Shown: positions 1-7,797 of the stretch, one piece after another
Position numbering within the stretch: position 1 is the stretch's first letter
Layout of the letters: each line of letters begins with the position of its first letter
Assembly: GCF_004152935.1 (NCBI RefSeq)
Contig: NZ_SETE01000005.1
Location: forward strand, 1-64,000
Direction of reading: 5' to 3'
Source: Brumimicrobium glaciale
GTDB taxonomy: Bacteria; Bacteroidota; Bacteroidia; Flavobacteriales_D; Crocinitomicaceae
DNA length: 64,000 bases
Translations under genes and position numbers: made by a program
The notes under the pieces: model-generated
Databases searched by the model: none
What the model was told of the DNA's origin: nothing
The model's input: the letters and a program-made list of their open reading frames with translations, nothing else

Positions 1-114
1 CTATTTTTAAATTAATTCTTAAGTCTCTTAAAACCTACTCTTTGAATCTTTCATTATTTTTGGATTTATTGAGAATAGACTTTAATAGTTAGAGTATAGA
101 AAAATACTGACCTA

Positions 115-147
115 TATATAAGGTATAAAGTTTTATACCCTTATATA
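115..147. repeat. AT-rich inverted repeat
   Basis: TATATAAGGTATAAA at 115-129 is followed after GT by a near-perfect reverse complement ending at 147, with one extra C at 140. It could be a regulator operator or a hairpin upstream of the candidate small RNA. No function can be assigned from sequence. Confidence 0.4.
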
Positions 148-175
148 AAGTCTCGCAGTAGTAGGTTTAGAGTAA

Positions 176-287
176 TAATGATAAGATACGTGATAGTTGA
201 GAAGTGGGGATTGCCCAATGGAGGATAGTCTTCACTAGTGTGGACTGTTGCAAACAGTGCGTATCACACCCGCCAACAAGCGGTTTT
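176..287 (+). ncRNA. Candidate structured small RNA (unassigned)
   Basis: This block is visibly richer in G and C than the AT-rich sequence on its left and contains no open reading frame. It can fold as several hairpins: TGGG/CCCA around 197-209, AGTCTTCACT/AGTGTGGACT around 227-246 with one mismatch and one wobble, and CTGTT-GCA-AACAG around 244-256. GATACG near 185 can pair with CGTATC near 260 to close the group. It ends in a short hairpin (CCGC 270-273, GCGG 280-283) followed by TTTTA. TAGGTTTA at 162-169 is one base from the -7 consensus. No known RNA family was recognised. Its existence as a transcript is inference. Confidence 0.25.
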
Positions 288-293
288 ATAGGA

Positions 294-1349
294 TTAGAAA
301 CGATAATCGCGGAGTGATGGATAATCCAAGATCGTAATTAAAGAACCTTTTGTTTTAATGTACTCGTCTTTTTTGAATTCACTTAAAATACGAATAACAG
401 ATTCAGTTGCTGTTCCAACCATACTTGCTAACTCATCTCTAGTCACCGTCACCTCTACTCTCTCTGCCAAACCTTCTTTATATTTAAGATAGAGCTTACT
501 TAATGCATTAGCTACTCTTTTTCGAACAGTATTATAGGCTAAGCTCACTAATTCATTTTCTTTTTCTACAATATCGCCCGCCAATAGCTTAATGAAATTT
601 ATAGATACATCTTTGTTGGAAAGTATCAATTTTTCAAAATCATCCTTGGCTATCAATGCCAACTTGGCCCCTTCAATAGCTACAGAGAATTCATTATAAG
701 CTCCTTGTGAAAGAAGATCAATATATCCGAAAAATTCACCTGCACCATATAAACCAGTAACAAGTTCTTTATCATCCCTAGTTACTTTGTAACTTCTTAC
801 GTGCCCTTCCTTAACATAGTACAACCATTTTGGGGTATCCCCTTCAAAGTAAATCTCTTCTCTTTTTCCAAATGATTTAATTTGTCCATTGTCTTTTAAA
901 TCATCTAACCCCGTTAAATCACAAACAGCATCTTGAAAGCCTTTCCATTTATCATCACTATCCATGATAGCTTCAAAGCGCTGTCTCTTTTTTAATCTAG
1001 ATTCAATAGCCTCCAGAAGTTCCATTTCTTCAAATGGCTTAGTGATATAATCATCTGCTCCAAGATTCATTCCTTTACGTAAATCAGTTCGCTCTGTCTT
1101 AGCCGAAAGAAATATAAAAGGGATGGCACGTGTTTCGGGCATTTTGCTTAAATAGTACAAGACACCATAACCATCCAATTCTGGCATCATTATATCACAA
1201 ATGATTAGGTCAGGAAGTTCTCTTTTAACAAGGTCTAATCCTATTTTGCCATTTTCGGCAGATAAAACTTGATAATCCGCAAGTTCCAACATTTCTTCAA
1301 TGTTTTCTCGCATTTCGTGATTGTCCTCAATTAAAACTATTTTAGTCAT
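294..1349 (-). CDS. Response regulator fused to a Crp/Fnr-type sensor and DNA-binding module
   Basis: A 351-residue protein. Residues 1-120 are a receiver domain with acidic residues E8/D9, phospho-acceptor D52 in CDIMMPELDG and conserved K in YITKPF. Residues about 150-255 look like a cyclic-nucleotide-binding fold (GAGEFFGYIDLL), but the Arg expected after the GE motif for cAMP phosphate contact is absent (NEFSVAI follows). Residues about 275-345 are a Crp-type helix-turn-helix (TRDELASMVGTATESVIRILSEF). It lies 18 nt downstream of the histidine kinase on the same strand, so it is very probably the cognate output, a DNA-binding transcription factor controlled by phosphorylation. The target genes and any ligand are unknown. 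The domain order is clear from sequence. Loss of cAMP binding is inference. Confidence 0.9.
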   Translation of the reverse strand: MTKIVLIEDNHEMRENIEEMLELADYQVLSAENGKIGLDLVKRELPDLIICDIMMPELDGYGVLYYLSKMPETRAIPFIFLSAKTERTDLRKGMNLGADDYITKPFEEMELLEAIESRLKKRQRFEAIMDSDDKWKGFQDAVCDLTGLDDLKDNGQIKSFGKREEIYFEGDTPKWLYYVKEGHVRSYKVTRDDKELVTGLYGAGEFFGYIDLLSQGAYNEFSVAIEGAKLALIAKDDFEKLILSNKDVSINFIKLLAGDIVEKENELVSLAYNTVRKRVANALSKLYLKYKEGLAERVEVTVTRDELASMVGTATESVIRILSEFKKDEYIKTKGSLITILDYPSLRDYRF

Positions 1350-1367
1350 GATATTTGTAGTATGATT

Positions 1368-2882
1368 TTAATTTTGCTTTGGCAATGTAATGAAAAATAT
1401 TGTTCCTTCCCCCTCTTTAGACTTAAAGGATATCTCTCCTTTCAATAAATCAAGGTACCTAAGCACAATATTTAACCCCAAACCAGTTCCTTCAATGTTC
1501 GTTACATTTCCAGCTCTAAAGAATCTGGTGAACAAATTCTTTTGATCAGCCAATGGAATTCCCAATCCAAAATCTTGTATTGAAATAACAATATTATCAG
1601 GTGTCTCTTCTAATGATACTATTATCTCTCCTTTAGCTCGCGAATATTTAACTGCGTTGGAAAGCATATTCAACATGGTGTTTTTCAACAGCTGTCCATC
1701 CGTTGGAATAATCAACTCTTTAGGTCCTTTGTAAATAATATTTTGTTCGGGTTTTGTCATATCAACCATCTCATCAAAAGACTCCAATAACAATTGAGGC
1801 AAACTACAATCGTCAAAATTAACATTCACTTTATTGGCCTCAAGCTTTTCAAAAGAAAGGAAGTCATTTAGAATAGCTGTTAAGTTTCGCACAGAATTCT
1901 TAATTCTATCAGCATGTTTAACTATCTTATCGAAGCTTTCTCTTTCATGGTATTTCTTAATTAAACTTGCCGAGGAATTGATTGTTGATAAAGGTGTTCT
2001 AAATTCATGAGAAGCCATTGAAACAAATCTCGATTTCATTTCAGTTAATTCACGTTCTTTATTTAAGGTTTCTTCCAATTTCTTGGAGACTTCTTTTTGG
2101 GCTGTAATATTCTTCTCTACAACTAAAATCTTATCAACCTCGTTTCCTTCATCTGACAGAGGAACTGCATTAATAGAATATGTTCGCTCCCCTACCTTAA
2201 CTTCAAAGTTTTTAGATTCTCCTTTAAAGACTTCATCTAATTCCTCTTTAACTTGTTTTTTAGCCCTAGGATCTATTCTATCCAAATAATCCAATCCAAT
2301 TAAATCTGATGTTTCAATACCTAACTCATAGAGCCCTTGTCCTTCGGCGAAAAGATATTTGAAAGAACTATCAAAAATACTGATTACCCCACTTGGGAAG
2401 TTTCGCGCAATAGACTTATATAGTCGTTCACTTTCCCGTAATTCTTGCGTTCTTTCTTTCACTTTCTGTTCAAGTGATTCACGCAGCTTTAATAAATTTT
2501 GTTCATTCTCGCGTCTTTCCGTTACATCAGAAACTAATGCAACAACATACTTTTGTCCATTTTTATTTTCAAAAGGATTCAAACTGACTTGAACAGGGAA
2601 TTCAGAGCCATCTTTCCGAACTCCGTCTAGCTTTAGGGCTGACCCCATTGATCTAGCCGTTGGGTGAGCATTATAATTTGTCCGGTGTTGTTCATGACCG
2701 CCTCGCGCACTTGTTGGAACTAAAACTTCTATCTTCTGTCCAACTAATTCGTCGCCTGTATATCCAAACATAAAATTTCCAGTTTTATTCAGCTCTACAA
2801 TTACACCTTTATCATTCACGAGAATTAGACCTTCCTGGATAGCTCCAAAAAGAATTTCATATAAGTTGTTTTTTAAATCCAT
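1368..2882 (-). CDS. PAS-domain sensor histidine kinase
   Basis: A 504-residue kinase without obvious membrane helices, so probably cytosolic. The first PAS domain is about residues 8-122 (FMFGYTGDELVGQ, ending VSDVTERR), then a short coiled coil and a second PAS-like domain at about 155-265. The dimerisation domain carries the phospho-acceptor H292 in SHEFRTPLS. The ATPase domain has the N box (NMLSNAVKYS), G1 (DFGLGIP) and G2 (GTGLGLNI). It starts 2 nt after the folP stop and ends 18 nt before the response regulator, so the three genes are probably cotranscribed. The PAS domains suggest sensing of a soluble or redox signal, but no heme or flavin ligand residues were identified. Confidence 0.93.
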   Translation of the reverse strand: MDLKNNLYEILFGAIQEGLILVNDKGVIVELNKTGNFMFGYTGDELVGQKIEVLVPTSARGGHEQHRTNYNAHPTARSMGSALKLDGVRKDGSEFPVQVSLNPFENKNGQKYVVALVSDVTERRENEQNLLKLRESLEQKVKERTQELRESERLYKSIARNFPSGVISIFDSSFKYLFAEGQGLYELGIETSDLIGLDYLDRIDPRAKKQVKEELDEVFKGESKNFEVKVGERTYSINAVPLSDEGNEVDKILVVEKNITAQKEVSKKLEETLNKERELTEMKSRFVSMASHEFRTPLSTINSSASLIKKYHERESFDKIVKHADRIKNSVRNLTAILNDFLSFEKLEANKVNVNFDDCSLPQLLLESFDEMVDMTKPEQNIIYKGPKELIIPTDGQLLKNTMLNMLSNAVKYSRAKGEIIVSLEETPDNIVISIQDFGLGIPLADQKNLFTRFFRAGNVTNIEGTGLGLNIVLRYLDLLKGEISFKSKEGEGTIFFITLPKQN

Positions 2883-2884
2883 AG

Positions 2885-3706
2885 TTACTTCTTCAACATT
2901 GAAACAATTTGAGCCACTTCTCTGGCTTCTTTCACATCGTGAACTCTAATAATTGAGGCGCCTTTCAAAAGTCCAATTGTGTTTAAAATACTCGTTCCAT
3001 TTAACGCCTCTTGTGAACTCGTCCCCAACAAGTTATAAATCATTGATTTTCTCGAAATCCCCACTAAAATAGGACAGTCAAGAATTTTCAATAAAGAAAG
3101 GTTTTGAAATAGTTCATAATTCTGTTCAATATTCTTGGCAAACCCAAATCCTGGATCAATAATAATATCTTTAACACCTTTAGCAATTAATTGTTGAATA
3201 CTTTCGCTCAATTCGAGACAAACCTCTTCGACAACATCTTCATATTGACATAAATTTTGCATATTATCTGCATCTCCTCTGCTGTGCATCAATATATAAG
3301 GCACTTGAAGCTCTGCTACAGTATCAAACATTTGATTATCATACCTTCCACCATAAACATCATTTATGATATTGGCACCAGAATTTACTGCAGCCCGTGC
3401 AACATCAGCACGAAAAGTATCTACACTTATTAATAAATCAGGATATAAACTTCGAATAGTTTCTATAGTTGGAATTATACGGTTCAATTCTTCTTTACTC
3501 GACAATAAATCTGCTCCAGGTCGAGTTGAAACCCCTCCTACATCAATTATTTGGGCTCCGAAACCCACCATTTCTTCCACTACATCAATTATCTGAGAAG
3601 AATTTTCTAATCGACTTTCTTTGTAAAAAGAATCAGGTGTGACGTTTATAACGCCCATTATCATGGGACAACTTAGGTTATGTAATTTATCACCTCTTAT
3701 ATTCAT
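2885..3706 (-). CDS. folP: Dihydropteroate synthase
   Basis: FolP condenses 6-hydroxymethyl-dihydropterin pyrophosphate with p-aminobenzoate in folate synthesis and is the sulfonamide target. Family motifs seen are MGVINVTPDSF, GGVSTRPGA, NDVYGG, MHSRG, DPGFGFAKN and GISRKS, in a TIM-barrel-sized protein of 273 residues. I choose the ATG at 3706 (MNIRGDKLHN). The longer frame to 3790 would add an unconserved hydrophobic leader and overlap the divergent gene at 3763. It precedes the histidine kinase by 2 nt. The divergent DUF1599 gene starts only 56 bp away, so any folP promoter must be compact. Confidence 0.95.
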   Translation of the reverse strand: MNIRGDKLHNLSCPMIMGVINVTPDSFYKESRLENSSQIIDVVEEMVGFGAQIIDVGGVSTRPGADLLSSKEELNRIIPTIETIRSLYPDLLISVDTFRADVARAAVNSGANIINDVYGGRYDNQMFDTVAELQVPYILMHSRGDADNMQNLCQYEDVVEEVCLELSESIQQLIAKGVKDIIIDPGFGFAKNIEQNYELFQNLSLLKILDCPILVGISRKSMIYNLLGTSSQEALNGTSILNTIGLLKGASIIRVHDVKEAREVAQIVSMLKK

Positions 3707-3762
3707 ATTTTTTGAGTCATAATTATTATCTTTCCCAACTATAAAACTTTTTATCAAAAATA

Positions 3763-4317
3763 ATGTCAGAAACAGTTGATCAATATACAAAAGTTATTTC
3801 CAAGTGTCGTGAAATATTCCAAAAGAAAACCAAGGATTATGGAACAGCTTGGAGAATATTACGCACGAGTTCTTTAACCGATCAAATTTTCATTAAAGCT
3901 CAAAGAATTAGAACGATTCAAGAGACAGGGGAAAACAAAGTTGGTGAAAATATTGAAGATGAATTCGTTGGAATCATAAACTACTGTATAATGGCTTTGA
4001 TTCAACTTCACGAAGGAAAACATATGGCATTAGAAATAGAGCCCATTGAAGCGGAAAAATTATATGACAAATACACCAAAAGTTCACTAGATCTTATGAT
4101 GGCTAAAAATCATGATTATGGTGAAGCTTGGAGGAGCATGCGTGTAAGCTCATTAACAGATTTAATTTTAATGAAAATTCTACGCGTTAAACAAATTGAA
4201 AACAATAAAGGAAAAACATTAATCAGCGAAGGAATTGATGCAAACTATTTTGACATGCTCAATTATTCAGTTTTCGCACTTATTCATTTAACATTCAAAA
4301 AAGAGAAAAATGCTTAA
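3763..4317 (+). CDS. DUF1599 family protein (two-repeat nucleotide-modification-associated domain)
   Basis: A 184-residue soluble protein made of two similar halves. Residues about 10-90 contain TKDYGTAWRILRTSSLTDQI, and residues about 105-180 contain NHDYGEAWRSMRVSSLTDLI. The repeated DYGxAWRxxRxSSLTDxI motif defines DUF1599. The biochemical function is unestablished. It starts the plus-strand run and overlaps the DoxX gene by 8 nt, a sign of translational coupling. A folP / DUF1599 / DoxX / tpiA / prmA order is, as I recall, common in Bacteroidota. A role in nucleotide or folate metabolism would fit the neighbourhood but is unproven. Confidence 0.9.
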   Translation: MSETVDQYTKVISKCREIFQKKTKDYGTAWRILRTSSLTDQIFIKAQRIRTIQETGENKVGENIEDEFVGIINYCIMALIQLHEGKHMALEIEPIEAEKLYDKYTKSSLDLMMAKNHDYGEAWRSMRVSSLTDLILMKILRVKQIENNKGKTLISEGIDANYFDMLNYSVFALIHLTFKKEKNA

Positions 4318-6196
4318 AAATACGAACTACTCAATTTCAGGAAAATCACTTATCTTGAATATTATTCTCATAACTATAAACCTTATTGGATTAAGTTTTC
4401 TGGTGATGGGTTATCATCCTGCTTTTGAAGCCAACGGACTATTATTCAAAATTCTTGGATATGTTTTAATGGCATCAACGCTGGTAGCAGCATTTCTATT
4501 GGAAGGAATGTTGCTTTTTGCTTATGTGGCAAGGGTGTTGGTCGGTGGATTATTCATCGTTTCTGGACTAATAAAAGCCAATGACCCCAAAGGGTTCGCA
4601 TACAAACTTGAAGAGTATTTTGAAGATGGAGCCTTGGCTTACCGAATCAAAGAATGGTTTAATTGGGAAACTTTTACTTTAGAATATTTAATTGATCATG
4701 CGTTATTGCTGAGTGTTTTGATTTGTATTTTCGAAATTGTACTCGGAGCATTGGTTCTTTTGGGCGCTAAGATGAAATCTTCATCATGGTTAATGTTGGT
4801 AATGATGTTATTCTTTACTTTCCTGACATGGCACACGAAAGAATGTGATCCGCATACGACATTTACTGATGTTGATACTTATGCAATTAATTCGACTGCT
4901 GCAAATGCTAAAATCCCACAAGCGGTAGACAATGAAAACATCACCATTCTTAATCAAACTGCAGAGACTGTTACAATTAAGGAAGTAAAAAAACCACAAT
5001 GTGTTGATGATTGTGGATGTTTTGGTGACGCGATGAAAGGTTCAATTGGTCGATCGTTAACACCTGCCGAAAGTTTCTGGAAAGATATCGTATTGCTATA
5101 CCTAGTTGTGATAATCTTCTTCTCTAGAAGAAAAATAACAATAAACAACGGGCGAGAAAACATCATTATGATTGTTTTCGGATTGGTTTTCATCAGTTTC
5201 TTCTCTTATATTTTCACTTGGACATTCCCTGTATTATTTGGATTGATTTCTTTACTTCTCGCTCTATGGATAAGAAGAACTGGCGGGAAAATTTTAGGAA
5301 ACGACTGGGGAATGATTTTGATTCTTACTGTGATCTGTTCAATTTTTGTGACTTATGTATTAATGTATCTTCCGATGAGAGATTACAGACCTTATCATGT
5401 AGGAAGTAATTTAAGAGAGCGAATGGTTGATGGTGTAGATGGAGAATATGAAAACTTCATGGTTTATAAAAACCTAAAAACACAAAAAGATACCATGATT
5501 ACAAACTTGGACGAATCAACCAAAAGTATTTGGGGAGATACAGATACTTGGTCATTCGAAAAAAGAGAAACGAAAACAATTAAAGCTGCGATTCCTCATG
5601 CAATTCAGCAGTTTGACCCAAGTATTCCTGTTGAAAATTTAACTTCAGTGGAAAAGGAATTTGAACCTATTGCGGCAATTTTAGCGAATAATCAAGCACA
5701 ATACATTGATGTAATTGATAAAGAAACAGGAGATCGTTATCCAATGTCGCTTGCAGATTTTCATCTGCCTGACATTGATACAGCGATGTACGCTATTGGC
5801 GACACTTTAATTCGTTTGGATGAATCTTTAACGGATATTAGCTTAAAAGAGTATATCTTGAGTCAAGAACAAGTCATCTTAATCTTTAGTAGAAACCTAA
5901 GCAATGGTAACTTTAGTAGAATTTCAAGATTAAAAGAAATCGCTGAGAAGGCGAAAGAGAATAACATTGCGGTAATAATGATTTCAACTGCTTCAAAAGA
6001 GGAGATTATTGCATTCCGTGAGAAAACAGGATTAAATATTCCAACTGTTCAGAATGATGAAATCGAAATTAAGGCAATCACAAGATCTAATCCTTCACTG
6101 ATGGTATTGTCGAATAGTGTTGTTATGGGGAAATATCCTTTCAGATCGACACCTTCATGGGAATGGTTGACGGAAAACATTTTAAAATTTGATTAA
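4310..6196 (+). CDS. BT_3928-like DoxX-family membrane protein with C-terminal thioredoxin-like domain
   Basis: A 628-residue polytopic membrane protein. The first 180 residues hold several hydrophobic helices with the DoxX-like stretch RVLVGGLFIVSGLIKANDPKG. A periplasmic loop follows with clustered cysteines (CVDDCGCFGDA), then further helices to about residue 360. The last 250 residues are soluble and end in a thioredoxin-like segment (QVILIFSRNL, then NPSLMVLSN) without a CxxC pair. The cysteine loop resembles MauE/DoxX proteins linked to redox chemistry, but no catalytic role can be stated. The ATG overlaps the DUF1599 stop, and tpiA follows after 3 nt. Confidence 0.85.
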   Translation: MLKNTNYSISGKSLILNIILITINLIGLSFLVMGYHPAFEANGLLFKILGYVLMASTLVAAFLLEGMLLFAYVARVLVGGLFIVSGLIKANDPKGFAYKLEEYFEDGALAYRIKEWFNWETFTLEYLIDHALLLSVLICIFEIVLGALVLLGAKMKSSSWLMLVMMLFFTFLTWHTKECDPHTTFTDVDTYAINSTAANAKIPQAVDNENITILNQTAETVTIKEVKKPQCVDDCGCFGDAMKGSIGRSLTPAESFWKDIVLLYLVVIIFFSRRKITINNGRENIIMIVFGLVFISFFSYIFTWTFPVLFGLISLLLALWIRRTGGKILGNDWGMILILTVICSIFVTYVLMYLPMRDYRPYHVGSNLRERMVDGVDGEYENFMVYKNLKTQKDTMITNLDESTKSIWGDTDTWSFEKRETKTIKAAIPHAIQQFDPSIPVENLTSVEKEFEPIAAILANNQAQYIDVIDKETGDRYPMSLADFHLPDIDTAMYAIGDTLIRLDESLTDISLKEYILSQEQVILIFSRNLSNGNFSRISRLKEIAEKAKENNIAVIMISTASKEEIIAFREKTGLNIPTVQNDEIEIKAITRSNPSLMVLSNSVVMGKYPFRSTPSWEWLTENILKFD

Positions 6197-6199
6197 AAG

Positions 6200-6952
6200 A
6201 TGAGAAAAAAAATTGTAGCAGGAAACTGGAAAATGAATTTGACTTTAGAAGAAGCAAAAACACTTCATAAAGATATAAACGAAGCACTTACAACAACTAA
6301 CAGCAAATGCGATGTTTATCATTTCGCGCCTTCTATTTATTTAAATTCACTTATCGGAAATGATCAAGTGGTTAAAACTGGAGCCCAAAATGGTTATCCT
6401 GCAAAAAACGGAGCATTTACGGGTGAAGTAAGCATGCAACAGTTGTCAGGAATTGGAACACAAGCTGTTTTGATTGGCCATTCAGAGCGACGTCAAATCT
6501 TTAATGAATCCGCTTCTTTTTTGAAGGAAAAAGTTGATTCTGCGCTTGAAGAGGATTTGAAAATATTCTTTTGTTGTGGAGAAAGTTTGGAACAAAGAGA
6601 GTCGGGTAAATTCAAAGAAACAGTGATTGCTCAACTAAAGAACTCACTTTTTCATCTTAACTCAACTGATTTTTCGAAAATCATTATTGCTTATGAACCG
6701 ATTTGGGCAATTGGAACAGGAAAAACAGCAAGTCCAGAACAAGCGAATCAAATGCATAAAAGTATTCGTGAAGCAATTGCGCATGCCTACACCCAAGAAA
6801 TAGCGGAGAAAACTTCCATTTTATACGGCGGAAGCTGTAAACCTTCAAATGCCGATGAGTTATTAAATCAACCGGATATTGATGGTGGGTTAATTGGGGG
6901 AGCATCTTTAAAAGCTTCAGATTTTTTAGAAATCATTTCAACTTACAATTGA
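6200..6952 (+). CDS. tpiA: Triosephosphate isomerase
   Basis: TpiA interconverts dihydroxyacetone phosphate and glyceraldehyde 3-phosphate in glycolysis and gluconeogenesis. The protein has 250 residues, the normal length. The active site is complete: N9 and K11 in AGNWKMN, H94 in IGHSERR, and the general base E166 in AYEPIWAIGTG. The phosphate-binding YGGS and IGGASL motifs are near the C terminus. It sits 3 nt after the DoxX gene and 3 nt before prmA, so it is cotranscribed and has no promoter of its own that I can see. Confidence 0.98.
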   Translation: MRKKIVAGNWKMNLTLEEAKTLHKDINEALTTTNSKCDVYHFAPSIYLNSLIGNDQVVKTGAQNGYPAKNGAFTGEVSMQQLSGIGTQAVLIGHSERRQIFNESASFLKEKVDSALEEDLKIFFCCGESLEQRESGKFKETVIAQLKNSLFHLNSTDFSKIIIAYEPIWAIGTGKTASPEQANQMHKSIREAIAHAYTQEIAEKTSILYGGSCKPSNADELLNQPDIDGGLIGGASLKASDFLEIISTYN

Positions 6953-6955
6953 TTT

Positions 6956-7795
6956 ATGGATTACATTCAAATTACATTAGACATATGGCCAAAGCAGCCT
7001 TGGACTGAAATTATAACCCAAGAACTTGCGGGAATTGACTTTGATAGTTTTACCGAAGAAGATAAGTTATTACAAGCTTATGTTTCAGCGGAAAACTTTA
7101 ACGAAAAGCGTTTTAATGCATTAATTGAGGAATATAAATCAAAAGACATAAAGATTGCCGTTAAACAAGATTTAATTCCTTCTCAGAACTGGAATGCAGT
7201 TTGGGAATCTGATTATGATCCTGTAACTGTAGACAAAAGCTTATTAATTCGTGCGCCTTTTCATTCTGAGGATAAAAGTTTTGAATTATCCATTGAGATT
7301 CAACCACAAATGTCATTTGGAACTGGTCACCATCAAACCACTTATTTATTAAGTAAGCACTTGTTAGCTGTTGAATTCAAAAACAAGAAAGTTCTTGATG
7401 TTGGTACAGGAACTGGTGTATTAGGAATTATAGCCTCAAAACTAGGCGCTGAAAAGGTCTTCGGAACAGATATTGAAGAAGGAGCTGTTGAGAATGCTAT
7501 TGAAAATTGCGAACGGAATTCAACTCAAAACTTCACTATAATTAAAGGAGATATAGATTTAGTTCCGAATGAAAAGTATGATATAGTTATTGCGAACATT
7601 AACAAGAATGTTTTGAAACGACATATGGAAGAATACGCCAAACTTACCAAAGAGGATGGTTTGTTGTTTTTGAGTGGCTTTTTTGAAACTGATATTTCTG
7701 AATTATCAGCGCATGCCGCGTTATATAAGTTTGAAACAATAGAAACATTTACCAAGGAAACTTGGGCTGTAATTAAGCTTCTAAAAACCAAATAA
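6956..7795 (+). CDS. prmA: Ribosomal protein L11 methyltransferase
   Basis: PrmA uses S-adenosylmethionine to methylate ribosomal protein L11. The 279-residue protein has an N-terminal substrate-recognition part (about 1-110), then the linker QPQMSFGTGHHQTT. The SAM-binding motif I is DVGTGTGVLGI, and the catalytic-site motif is IVANINKNVL. It starts 3 nt after tpiA and ends 2 nt before the next gene. Pairing with tpiA is a recurrent Bacteroidota arrangement and does not imply a shared function. Confidence 0.95.
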   Translation: MDYIQITLDIWPKQPWTEIITQELAGIDFDSFTEEDKLLQAYVSAENFNEKRFNALIEEYKSKDIKIAVKQDLIPSQNWNAVWESDYDPVTVDKSLLIRAPFHSEDKSFELSIEIQPQMSFGTGHHQTTYLLSKHLLAVEFKNKKVLDVGTGTGVLGIIASKLGAEKVFGTDIEEGAVENAIENCERNSTQNFTIIKGDIDLVPNEKYDIVIANINKNVLKRHMEEYAKLTKEDGLLFLSGFFETDISELSAHAALYKFETIETFTKETWAVIKLLKTK

Positions 7796-7797
7796 TC

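Noticed and set aside
176-287. Assignment of the left-edge structured block to SRP RNA, 5S rRNA or tmRNA
   Set aside because: The conserved sequence motifs of these RNAs are missing on both strands. 6S RNA could not be tested by eye.
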